DNA from: Microcaldota archaeon
Lineage (GTDB): Archaea > Micrarchaeota > Micrarchaeia > Micrarchaeales > CABMGC01
Direction: 5' to 3'
NCBI GenBank assembly: GCA_030040335.1
Contig: JASHTX010000091.1
Coordinates: 1 to 14,233 of the forward strand
DNA length: 14,233 nucleotides
A program made the position numbers and the translations under genes. This document shows, piece after piece, positions 7,114 through 13,659 of the stretch. The notes beneath the pieces are model-generated. The model was not told the origin of the DNA and did not search any database. It saw only the letters and a list, made by a program, of their open reading frames with translations. The stretch's first letter is position 1, and every line of letters starts with the position of its first letter.

Positions 7114-7980
7114 ATGGGAAAGATAGCGGCCATGCTGAGGCTCACGAGGATAGAGCATAGCGCGATGCTCGCGATAGCGGTGATAGCGGCTGAGCTTCTT
7201 GCCGGAGTGCTGCCAAACATCGCAGTCCTGATACTGAGTCTCGCAGCTCCGGTCTTTGTCAGCATGGGCTCGTTCGCGATAAACGATTACTTCGACATAA
7301 AGGTGGACAAGCTGAACGGGAAGAAGAGGCCGCTGGTGACGATGGAACTGAAGCCGGCCGATGCAGTGTACATATCTGCAGCCTCGTTTATCATAGGAAT
7401 ATGTGCCAGCGCGCTGATAAACGCGTACGCGCTGGAGATAACCGTTGTCTTCGCGCTGCTCGCGATCCTGTACAGCTACAAGCTCAAGGAGGTCTTCCTG
7501 CTGGGCAACGCATACATAGCGCTCACAATGGTCATACCGTTTGTCTTCGGCGCCTACGTCGTCAGCACCTACGTGCCAGTGGGCATACTGCTCATCTGCC
7601 TGATGGTCTTCTTCAGCGGGTTCGCAAGGGAGATACACGGCACGATAAGGGACTTTGCAGGGGACATAAAGATCAGGGGCGCGAAAACGGTGCCGAGGGT
7701 GGCGGGCGTCAGGACCGCGGGCTTTATCGCACTTGCGCTCTACATTATCGCAGTACTTATCAGCGCATACCTCTTCCTCGCGGTCCAGCCATTCATGCTG
7801 AATATCATCTTCGGCCTTCTAGTGGGCATAAGCGACGTCATGCTCCTCTATGTCGGAATAGGCTATGCGTTCAGGAAAAAGCGCCTTGCGGGCTTCTACT
7901 ACAGCAGCAGGAACATATCTCTCTTCGCGATGGGGATCGCTCTCCTCGCGATCATGCTTTCTGCTTTGGTTCAAATCTGA
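7114..7980 (+). CDS. UbiA-superfamily prenyltransferase, probable DGGGP synthase
   Basis: The 288-residue protein, with about eight or nine membrane helices, has both aspartate-rich motifs of UbiA enzymes. The first is N57-x3-D61-x3-D65 (NDYFDIKVDKLNGK), with RPL following. The second is in the loop REIHGTIRDFAGDIKIRGAK, with D180 and D184. These bind Mg2+ and prenyl diphosphate. In archaea a UbiA member of this size usually attaches the second geranylgeranyl group to geranylgeranylglyceryl phosphate, making the archaeal membrane lipid core. Menaquinone- or haem-type prenyltransfer is the alternative. The frame is open further upstream to 6937, but the ATG at 7114 is right: it lies 27 nt from the TATA midpoint and starts directly with the family N-terminus. 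The last 29 bp overlap the convergent HIT gene. Confidence 0.87.
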   Translation: MGKIAAMLRLTRIEHSAMLAIAVIAAELLAGVLPNIAVLILSLAAPVFVSMGSFAINDYFDIKVDKLNGKKRPLVTMELKPADAVYISAASFIIGICASALINAYALEITVVFALLAILYSYKLKEVFLLGNAYIALTMVIPFVFGAYVVSTYVPVGILLICLMVFFSGFAREIHGTIRDFAGDIKIRGAKTVPRVAGVRTAGFIALALYIIAVLISAYLFLAVQPFMLNIIFGLLVGISDVMLLYVGIGYAFRKKRLAGFYYSSRNISLFAMGIALLAIMLSALVQI

Positions 7981-8401
7981 AGATCTTCCTGAGCCTGGCC
8001 ACCTGCTCAGAAACATCCTGTATGTAGCCGTCCCTCTCGTTGCCCAGCGCCCTGTAGAAGGCTATGAGCTTGCCCTGCATTATGTCCCTGGGGCTCCTGG
8101 GCACTATGTGGAAGTGCAGATGGTTTATCACCATCCCCGCGTGCTCGCCGGCGTTCACAGAGAGATTGTACGAGTCCGCGTCAAAGGCTTTCAGGAGCCG
8201 GGGCAGAAGCAGCTTCAGCATATTGCTGAGGTCTGCGAGTTCCTCATTATTCAGCTCGGTGATCTGCACCACGTGCCTCTTGGGAATCACGAGCGAATGG
8301 CCTGGTATCAGCGGCTTTATGTTGTAGACAGCCCTGAACGTCTCGGTTTCAAAGAAGGTAGTCTCGATTATCTTGTTGCTGCAAAAGACGTCATCCTGCA
8401 A
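7952..8401 (-). CDS. HIT-family nucleotide hydrolase/transferase
   Basis: This 149-residue protein carries the histidine triad HxHxH at H94, H96 and H98 (INHLHFHIVPR), preceded by the fold-typical GHSLVIPKRHV (34-44) and SVNAGEHAG (81-89). HIT proteins hydrolyse nucleoside phosphoramidates, Ap4A or nucleotidylated substrates through a nucleotidyl-His intermediate on the central histidine. Met90 stands where many members have Gln (AGQ), so specificity may differ. The only in-frame start that keeps the N-terminus is a TTG at 8401. An AAAGGTAGTG stretch overlapping the upstream stop serves as ribosome site, so translation is probably coupled to the protease gene 10 bp upstream. The 3' end overlaps the UbiA gene. 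The substrate is not predictable. Confidence 0.88.
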   Translation of the reverse strand: MQDDVFCSNKIIETTFFETETFRAVYNIKPLIPGHSLVIPKRHVVQITELNNEELADLSNMLKLLLPRLLKAFDADSYNLSVNAGEHAGMVINHLHFHIVPRSPRDIMQGKLIAFYRALGNERDGYIQDVSEQVARLRKIFRFEPKQKA

Positions 8402-8411
8402 CGCACTACCT

Positions 8412-10184
8412 TTACTTTCTGCCTCTCCTCGCCTGCTGCGCCGGCATCCTGGTCAGGTGCACAACGAGCACTATGAGCACAAGGAAGAGGACCACGGTGT
8501 CCACGAGCAGAAGCAGGTATATCTGCGAGAGGCTCTGCTCGAGTCCGCTGATCTGGTTCACGGCCTGCGATGAAATCTGGTTCTGGCTAGTCGCCGGCAC
8601 CAAAGAGCTGGAGATTTCGCTGTTTGCAGCTGCCAGTTTGGCTGCGAGTTCGGAGATAGCGTAGGCCTGGCTTATGTCGCTGTTCTGTGCTGAGCCGTGC
8701 GATATCGCGGCTTCATTGAGGTAGAACTCAGCCTGGGCTGCAAACTGGGAAGGCCACACGCCCAGTGTTGCATTCCCTATGTTCTGAAGCGTTGCTGACG
8801 TGAGCTGCGAGTTTGTAAGCGTGCTAGAAGAGGAGGCGAGAGTGTCAGCGTAGTCGGCCGCGTAGAGTGCCGTGGCGTAATCGCCGGAATCGTAGGCCTC
8901 GGTCGCAGACTGCGAATAGAGCGGACTTGCCGTAGACTTCATGCTTGTTATTGCCGAAGCGGCCTCGGATTTCAGGGCCTGAGACGGCTGCATAGGGCTT
9001 CCGCCCATCTCAGACGCTTCTGTGAAAGCCTCGTTGGCTGCGTTGCACCAGCCGAGCGCTGGTGCCGCTGTGTAGATTGCCTGCAGTATGTCGTCGCTTG
9101 TCTCTTCGGTGCTGAGGATCGAGCGCGCGTTGTTGAGCGTGATGTTGGCCCACAGGAGCCTGAGTTCGCCGCCCACTACGAATTCGTAGTTGGCATTCGT
9201 CAGCTGCGGAGCGGTAAGCGATGAACAGTATACAGCCACGTTATTGATCGTGCTGTTTGCGCTTTCCACGCTCACGCCCTGCGAGTTGGCCAGCGTGAAA
9301 GCCTCTGGGAAGTCCAGGAATGCCAGGTCTGCGGCAGTGTAGAGGTAGCCTTTGCCTGCAAGCGTGTGATATGCTGCTATGTTGCCTTCGAGCTCGCTCT
9401 TTGCGCTGCTGAAGCCGCTCAGGTTCTCCACCTCGCCGTTCACATATCCGAGGGTATAGTTGACAAGCTCACCGAATGCTGTTGTGTTGCAGCTAGTGCA
9501 TGTTACATTGGAATTGGCAATCGCACCTATGTTGAAGCTTTGCGAGAAGTTCTCGGAGAGGGGCGTTGGAGAGACGGTGCCGAAGGCATATGGTATCGCC
9601 TGTGAGACGTTGGCGACCTCCACAGCGGGCAGGTTGTAGACCTGTTCAGAGAGGTAGTAAAGGAGCTCTTCGAAGGACTGGTTCGAAGCAGCGGGAACCA
9701 GTATGTACCTCATGCTTCCGTTCTTCGCAGCTCCCATCTTGTCGTATACCCCTCCTATTTCTCCGACGCTTCCGTCAGGGTTTATCGTTCCTGTGGCCGT
9801 GAAGTTATCAGCAAGCTGCCTGCGCTGCATAGCCGCCACCGCTAGCAGTGTGAAGACAAGGCCGGCGCTGGGTCCTGAAACGCTTATGTTGCTGTCAAGT
9901 ATAGTATAGTTGAAGTTGTAACTTGATTCCGAGTATCCGAGGAATGACGCAGCTGCCTGCGCCGCGGTCTGTGCGGATTGAAGCGTGCTGGTATCGACGC
10001 TGGAAGGCCCGTTTATCTGGACTCCTCCGTAGCCTGGCGTGAGGTTCAGCTCTATGGTCGTCAGGCTGCCGACGTTTTGGTTGCTCAGGACAGCAGGAGC
10101 ATGCATTGATGTGACGTATGCGCCAACGCTGGTTGATGCGCAAAGAAGCAGAAGAAACACTAAAATCGTTCGGATTTTTTGCAT
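8412..10184 (-). CDS. Membrane-anchored extracytoplasmic Lon-domain (S16) serine protease, COG1750-like
   Basis: The 590-residue protein opens with a signal peptide (MQKIRTILVFLLLLCASTSV). A Lon-type proteolytic domain follows with catalytic Ser106 in SGPSAG and Lys149 in IGGVYDK. The 43-residue Ser-to-Lys spacing is the same as in E. coli Lon (S679/K722). There is no AAA+ module, so substrates are not unfolded by ATP; this matches the archaeal COG1750 group of predicted secreted proteases. Roughly residues 200-545 are Ala/Ser/Asn-rich and helical, with a CxxC (CTSC). A single transmembrane helix (about 553-575) and a basic tail (ARRGRK) anchor it with the protease outside. About fifteen N-x-S/T sequons are present, one (NIS) immediately before the Ser motif. 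The TATA-like run at 10199-10212 predicts nearly leaderless initiation. The HIT gene follows after 10 bp. Confidence 0.87.
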   Translation of the reverse strand: MQKIRTILVFLLLLCASTSVGAYVTSMHAPAVLSNQNVGSLTTIELNLTPGYGGVQINGPSSVDTSTLQSAQTAAQAAASFLGYSESSYNFNYTILDSNISVSGPSAGLVFTLLAVAAMQRRQLADNFTATGTINPDGSVGEIGGVYDKMGAAKNGSMRYILVPAASNQSFEELLYYLSEQVYNLPAVEVANVSQAIPYAFGTVSPTPLSENFSQSFNIGAIANSNVTCTSCNTTAFGELVNYTLGYVNGEVENLSGFSSAKSELEGNIAAYHTLAGKGYLYTAADLAFLDFPEAFTLANSQGVSVESANSTINNVAVYCSSLTAPQLTNANYEFVVGGELRLLWANITLNNARSILSTEETSDDILQAIYTAAPALGWCNAANEAFTEASEMGGSPMQPSQALKSEAASAITSMKSTASPLYSQSATEAYDSGDYATALYAADYADTLASSSSTLTNSQLTSATLQNIGNATLGVWPSQFAAQAEFYLNEAAISHGSAQNSDISQAYAISELAAKLAAANSEISSSLVPATSQNQISSQAVNQISGLEQSLSQIYLLLLVDTVVLFLVLIVLVVHLTRMPAQQARRGRK

Positions 10185-10198
10185 ACCTCTATTTGCAA

Positions 10199-10212
10199 GT
10201 ATATCTTTAAAA
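10199..10212 (-). promoter_or_regulatory. Promoter of the Lon-domain protease gene
   Basis: On the minus strand the 65 bp gap reads TTTTAAAGATATAC, a TATA-like run whose TTTAAA core is centred about 25 bp before the ATG at 10184. Initiation would fall at or next to the start codon. The same T run may help end the upstream EndoQ transcript. Confidence 0.5.
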
Positions 10213-10249
10213 CTATTTGGTATGGGTGAGGTTCTGCCCGACGACTAGC

Positions 10250-11551
10250 TCAGAAGCTGCCTATCGTTTTTTGACCGTGGGCAGGGTATGTGCCCGCAGC
10301 GTGTTTGGATTCGGTAACATCCGATATGTCTATTACACCGAATACCCCGTCATAGCCAGGTTTTATGCTAACGTGTTCCTGCCTTACGTTCGCTATCGCG
10401 GCAGCGACAGGCTTGTCCACCTCGCCTATCTTTGAGATATCTGCCTTAAGCAGGACGTTGAACTCGCTGCCGAACCTGTTTACCAGCTTTTCATACGTGT
10501 TCTTCACGTACAGCGAAGATACCCCTTTTTTGCTCACGAAAGAGAGCACTTCATCAAGCGGAATCGCATGCACAAAAGGCGCTGCACCCTTGGGAACGTA
10601 GCCCATTTCCCTGTCGGCAAGCTCGTTCACCCTGTGAAGCACTCCAAGCGTGAGCTTCTTTCCGCAGACCGGGCACCTGTCATTATACTTCTTGGCTTCT
10701 TCAGGGCTCAGGGAGACCTTGCAGTTCCTGTGCCCGTCGAAGTGGTACTTGCCCTCCTCTGGGTAGAACTCTATCGTGTACTTGACCCTCTTTTCTTTCA
10801 TCGCGTTTGTTATGCTGCTATATGACAGGTCCTTTTCCTCAAAGTCGAAGACCGTAGCTTCTCTTCCAAGCTTGGGAAGCGAGTGGGCGTCACCCCCTGA
10901 TATCAGCGCATACTTGTCGAGCTTTGAGACGCGCCAGTTCATCGCAGGGTCGGAACTCAGCCCAGTCTCTATCGCGTGCACGTGCTTTGCCTGATCTTCA
11001 TACGCTTCCTCTATCGAGTCAAAACCACCCATCGAACCGAAGACCCCGAACCAGGGAGTCCATGCATGGGCTGCGAAGACAAAGATATCCTTGTTCACGC
11101 CAACCAGCGTCTCGACAAGTTCGCTCGAGCTCATGTTCAGCTGTGGCCGTCCGTCGATGGTCAGGCTTCCTTTTTTTGCAAGCAGCTCGTTCACCTGCTC
11201 GACCGTCTCTATGTCAGGCGCCAGTATGCCATGGTGTATCTTAGCAACATTGCCGGTCCTGTCGAACATTCCCGCCTTGCCGCCCTTGGTTTTCGGGTAT
11301 ATGGTGCATACTTCTGCGCTTGCGATGAAGGCGACATCTGTGTTCGAGTTCTTGACCTTGAATAGGCCGTTTTCCTCCTGTATCAGGTTTTTCTTTATCT
11401 CCTTGAGCCATTCAGGATGCGTGAAGTCCCCGGTACCTATTACGTGTATTCCCTTTGTGCGCGCGGCCGCATCTATGTTCTCTATCGTGAGCCTATCGCT
11501 GCAGGCTCCCGCATATTTAGAATGCACGTGTAGTTCGCATATGTACTCGAT
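10250..11551 (-). CDS. EndoQ-type PHP-domain deaminated-DNA endonuclease
   Basis: The protein matches endonuclease Q in length and motif order. It has a PHP metal site (LHVHSKY at the start, GTGDFTHPEW, HAWTPWFGVFG, ISGGDAHSLPKLG), then a zinc-binding segment (GHRNCKV, CPVCGKKLTLGVLHRV), then a C-terminal region. EndoQ nicks DNA 5' of deaminated bases such as uracil and hypoxanthine. The start is problematic. The only standard in-frame start is a GTG at 11527, which lies between the two histidines of LHVH and would delete one PHP metal ligand. Upstream to the next in-frame stop there is no ATG, GTG or TTG. I therefore place the start at ATC 11551-11549, with GTGATC just before it as a partial Shine-Dalgarno; ATA at 11542 is the alternative. 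It directly follows nth and is surely cotranscribed with it. Confidence 0.85.
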   Translation of the reverse strand: MEYICELHVHSKYAGACSDRLTIENIDAAARTKGIHVIGTGDFTHPEWLKEIKKNLIQEENGLFKVKNSNTDVAFIASAEVCTIYPKTKGGKAGMFDRTGNVAKIHHGILAPDIETVEQVNELLAKKGSLTIDGRPQLNMSSSELVETLVGVNKDIFVFAAHAWTPWFGVFGSMGGFDSIEEAYEDQAKHVHAIETGLSSDPAMNWRVSKLDKYALISGGDAHSLPKLGREATVFDFEEKDLSYSSITNAMKEKRVKYTIEFYPEEGKYHFDGHRNCKVSLSPEEAKKYNDRCPVCGKKLTLGVLHRVNELADREMGYVPKGAAPFVHAIPLDEVLSFVSKKGVSSLYVKNTYEKLVNRFGSEFNVLLKADISKIGEVDKPVAAAIANVRQEHVSIKPGYDGVFGVIDISDVTESKHAAGTYPAHGQKTIGSF

Positions 11552-11555
11552 GGGA

Positions 11556-12230
11556 TCACTTGCTTTTTGAGACTCCGTTCTGCGGACACAGTCTGTGGCT
11601 GCTGTTCGGGCCTATCAGACACTTGCTGCACACTGGCGTCTGCGACTGGCAGATTTTTTTGCCGTGGTTCTTGAAAACGTAGGTTATGTTCTTCCAATAT
11701 TTCCTGTCTATGTAAGAGGTGAGTTCAGTTTCTATCTTGTCAGGGTCGCTCTCCTTGCTGAGCCCTATTCTGCCTGATAGCTTTATCACCCACGTGTCAA
11801 CGGGTATACCCTCAACTATACCATAGGCGTTTATCAGTATGGTATTGGCGGTCTTCCTGCCCACACCGGGTAGCTCCAACAGCTCCTCCATCTTCCTGGG
11901 CACCTGGCCCTTGTACTTCTCGTTTATTATCGTGCATGCTTTGATTATACTCTTCGCCTTGTTGCCGAAGAAGGTGACTCTGCTTATGAGCTTCGCGAGC
12001 TCATCGGGTTTTGCGTTTGCGTAGTCGCTGGCAGTTTTGTACTTTTTGAAGAGCTCCGGTGTCACTGAGTTGGTGACCTCGTCCCTTGTCTGCGCCGAGA
12101 GTATCGCGGCAACGAGCAGGTCTATCGGAGTCTTGAAGTTCAGGTAATACTTAGAGTCCTTGTACTCCTGCTCAAGCAGCTCTACAGCCTGCCTGGCTTT
12201 GCCCCTATCCAACAGCGTGAAGCCCTTCAT
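11556..12230 (-). CDS. nth: Endonuclease III (HhH-GPD DNA glycosylase/AP lyase)
   Basis: The 224 residues follow the Nth layout: LSAQTRD at 44-50, the helix-hairpin-helix ELPGVGRKTANTIL with catalytic Lys126, catalytic Asp145 in PVDTWV, and a C-terminal cysteine cluster. The enzyme removes oxidised pyrimidines and cleaves the abasic strand. Two departures from the usual sequence stand out. The VDTH signature reads VDTW. The iron-sulfur ligands C194, C201, C204 and C215 have spacing 6-2-10 where the family norm is 6-2-5, because of a five-residue insertion (around GPNSSH). The gene starts 4 bp after the adenosine-kinase stop, and its own TGA (11558-11556) sits immediately before EndoQ, making a compact repair operon. 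Confidence 0.93.
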   Translation of the reverse strand: MKGFTLLDRGKARQAVELLEQEYKDSKYYLNFKTPIDLLVAAILSAQTRDEVTNSVTPELFKKYKTASDYANAKPDELAKLISRVTFFGNKAKSIIKACTIINEKYKGQVPRKMEELLELPGVGRKTANTILINAYGIVEGIPVDTWVIKLSGRIGLSKESDPDKIETELTSYIDRKYWKNITYVFKNHGKKICQSQTPVCSKCLIGPNSSHRLCPQNGVSKSK

Positions 12231-12234
12231 GATA

Positions 12235-12723
12235 TCAGAGTTTGTACTTTATGTCCCTCAGGAACTTTTTCCTCTCGGCCCTGTTCGCCTCCTTTTCTAT
12301 GCCTTTTGCAGTGGAGCCGTCCACCACCCCGATCAGGCTCCTGCCCTGCGAGGCGTTGGCTATTATCACCTGCACGGGATTTGCAGTAGCGCAGTATATC
12401 CTCGCGACCTCGTTGACATTCTTTACAGCGTTCACGACATTTATCGGATAGGCATCTTTGAACATTATCACGAACGTATGGCCGGCGCCTATCTTGAGCG
12501 CGTTCCTCTCTGCCAGTCTTGTCAGCCTGACATCGTTGCCTTCGCTCCTGACCAGGCATGGACCGCTAGCCTCTGCGAACGCAACCCCGAACTTCACCCC
12601 TGGCACCGAGTTGACCATCGCCTCATATAGGTCTTCTGCAGTTTTTATGAAGCCTGCGTGTCCTATTATGATCTGCGTCTCTTTGTCCTTCTCCACTTTA
12701 ACCTCTTCCATTCTCATAGGCAT
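12235..12723 (-). CDS. Adenosine-specific kinase (DUF355 family)
   Basis: The 162-residue protein shows the hallmark blocks of the small adenosine-specific kinase family (PF04008): FGVAFAEASGPCLVRSEGND, then LAERNALKIGAGHTFVIMF, then YPINVVNAVKNVNEVARIYC, ATANPVQVIIA and GVVDGSTAKG with a basic C-terminus. Family members are small soluble archaeal and bacterial proteins first described from crystal structures; phosphorylation of adenosine is the accepted but lightly tested activity. The ATG at 12723 is preceded by GGGGGATTTC; ATGs at 12717 and 12711 are also possible since the first ten residues are poorly conserved. It leads the operon with nth and EndoQ, 4 bp ahead of nth, which may point to a nucleotide-related role tied to repair. 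Confidence 0.88.
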   Translation of the reverse strand: MPMRMEEVKVEKDKETQIIIGHAGFIKTAEDLYEAMVNSVPGVKFGVAFAEASGPCLVRSEGNDVRLTRLAERNALKIGAGHTFVIMFKDAYPINVVNAVKNVNEVARIYCATANPVQVIIANASQGRSLIGVVDGSTAKGIEKEANRAERKKFLRDIKYKL

Positions 12724-12762
12724 GAAATCCCCCGACCGTCAACTATTCTTTGGTCTGGAAAG

Positions 12763-12768
12763 TTTAAA
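12763..12768. promoter_or_regulatory. Shared TTTAAA element between divergent operons
   Basis: The palindrome TTTAAA (in AGTTTAAAAGG) is the only obvious A/T box in the 75 bp gap between the kinase-nth-EndoQ operon (start 12723, -) and the CBS gene (start 12799, +). Midpoint distances of about 42 and 33 bp predict leaders of roughly 15 and 6 nt. Confidence 0.5.
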
Positions 12769-12798
12769 AGGATTCATCGACTAGGTCTATAGGGTTGC

Positions 12799-13167
12799 AT
12801 GACTCTTGTAAAGGACATCATGGTGAAACACATGGTTGCGGTGTCAGGCAAGACCAGCCTGGGCGCTGCGCTGAAGCTGATGAACCAGGCAAGGGTTTCG
12901 CTCCTTCCAGTTGTGGAAAGCGACAGGCTGATCGGAGTGATTAGCAGAACTGAAGCCGAAGCTTATGAGGGGGCAAAGAAGGCTGAGGAGATAAACCTCA
13001 AATTGCTCTTTGTAGAGCCGAGAGACGACCTGGACTACGCCGCGAAGATGATGGTCGAGAACAGGGTCGTTAGACTGCCTGTTGTCAACAACACAGATGA
13101 CATGAAGTGCATCGGAGTCGTGACTTCCACTGAAGTAGCGAGTCATCACAAGAAGAGGATTTTCTGA
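12799..13167 (+). CDS. Two-CBS-domain protein
   Basis: The 122 residues consist of a CBS pair and almost nothing else. CBS1 covers about residues 1-55 (VKDIMVKHMVAVSGKTSLGAA, then LLPVVESDRLIGVISRTE). CBS2 covers about 68-118 (LLFVEPRDDLDYAAKMMVENR, then RLPVVNNTDDMKCIGVVTSTE). Such pairs bind adenosine nucleotides or SAM in the cleft between domains and act as stand-alone regulators in archaea. No catalytic partner domain is attached. It is divergent from the adenosine-specific kinase operon, which makes an adenosine-nucleotide link attractive but unproven. Its TGA is immediately followed, with no spacer, by the convergent Alba stop codon. Confidence 0.9.
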   Translation: MTLVKDIMVKHMVAVSGKTSLGAALKLMNQARVSLLPVVESDRLIGVISRTEAEAYEGAKKAEEINLKLLFVEPRDDLDYAAKMMVENRVVRLPVVNNTDDMKCIGVVTSTEVASHHKKRIF

Positions 13168-13485
13168 CTACCTGACAAGAGTTATTTCTATCGTGCTTAC
13201 CTTCGACTTTGTCCCGTCCTCGTTCTGGAGCTCTTCGGAGTTTATGCCGATCTTGTCAACGCGCACGTCCTGCAGGAATCTGTTCCTTGATATCTCTGCC
13301 ACGTCGACCGCCCTGGATATGGTGTTGCCCCTGGCCTTTATCCTTACGTTCTTGGCCCCGTTGTTGAACTGCGTCACTACAGCGAGTACGTAGTTCATCG
13401 CAGGCTTCTTCCCTATGTACACCACGTTTTCAGGCATGGTGCTTTTCCCCACATTACCCTCCATCTCTTCTTCTATTTCTGCCAT
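13168..13485 (-). CDS. albA: Alba archaeal chromatin protein
   Basis: The 105-residue protein contains the Alba fold from about residue 19. It begins with NVVYIGKKPAMNYVLAV, where Lys26-Lys27 correspond to the DNA-contacting, acetylation-prone lysine pair of Sulfolobus Alba. Then come VRIKARGNTISRAVDVAEI and a C-terminal beta hairpin ending TIEITLVR. Alba dimers coat and bridge DNA and also bind RNA. An acidic N-terminal extension of about 18 residues (MAEIEEEMEGNVGKS) precedes the core and could modulate binding. The ATG at 13485 has a GGTG 5 nt upstream. The likely promoter is the TATATAAAT-like run at 13543-13552 read on the minus strand, giving a leader of about 35 nt. Confidence 0.94.
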   Translation of the reverse strand: MAEIEEEMEGNVGKSTMPENVVYIGKKPAMNYVLAVVTQFNNGAKNVRIKARGNTISRAVDVAEISRNRFLQDVRVDKIGINSEELQNEDGTKSKVSTIEITLVR

Positions 13486-13542
13486 TGTTACACCATTTAA
13501 GCGGTAATCACTGAACGTTGCTCGGTAATGATTGTGCGTAAG

Positions 13543-13552
13543 AATATATAAA
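13543..13552 (-). promoter_or_regulatory. Candidate TATA box of the Alba gene
   Basis: AATATATAAA on the plus strand reads TTTATATATT on the minus strand, about 60 bp before the Alba ATG. Initiation near 13520 would leave a leader of about 35 nt carrying the GGTG ribosome site. It could also fire toward mtnA with a leader of about 100 nt. Confidence 0.45.
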
Positions 13553-13609
13553 TCATCTCCCGCTCATAGGCGAAAATTGATTCCAGCAGCTAGTCACCGT
13601 CCTGAAATC

Positions 13610-13624
13610 TCCTGCTCTGCAGGA
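13610..13624. repeat. Inverted repeat upstream of the mtnA TATA box
   Basis: TCCTGC-TCT-GCAGGA is a perfect 6 bp inverted repeat with a 3 nt centre, ending 2 bp before the TATA-like run at 13627. It covers where TFB would contact the promoter (BRE), so it could be an operator; chance occurrence is possible. Confidence 0.45.
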
Positions 13625-13626
13625 AT

Positions 13627-13636
13627 CTATAAATAA
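13627..13636 (+). promoter_or_regulatory. Candidate TATA box of the MtnA-family gene
   Basis: CTATAAATAA lies about 40 bp before the ATG at 13673 and predicts initiation near 13659 with a leader of about 13 nt. It is flanked on both sides by inverted repeats. Confidence 0.55.
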
Positions 13637-13639
13637 ACT

Positions 13640-13659
13640 CATTTCCTATGATGGAAATG
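13640..13659. repeat. Inverted repeat over the mtnA transcription start region
   Basis: CATTTCC-TATGAT-GGAAATG is a perfect 7 bp inverted repeat with a 6 nt centre, lying between the TATA box at 13627-13636 and the ATG at 13673 and covering the predicted initiation point. An operator site is more likely than an RNA hairpin, because most of it would lie upstream of the transcript. Confidence 0.5.

Noticed and set aside
7401..8027. 208-codon plus-strand frame over UbiA and the HIT 3' end
   Set aside because: Arg/His-rich out-of-frame reading of UbiA with no family signature.
11482..11697. 71-codon minus-strand frame across the nth/EndoQ junction
   Set aside because: It has an ATG but is the third frame, matching neither nth nor the EndoQ PHP motif, so it does not explain the missing EndoQ start.
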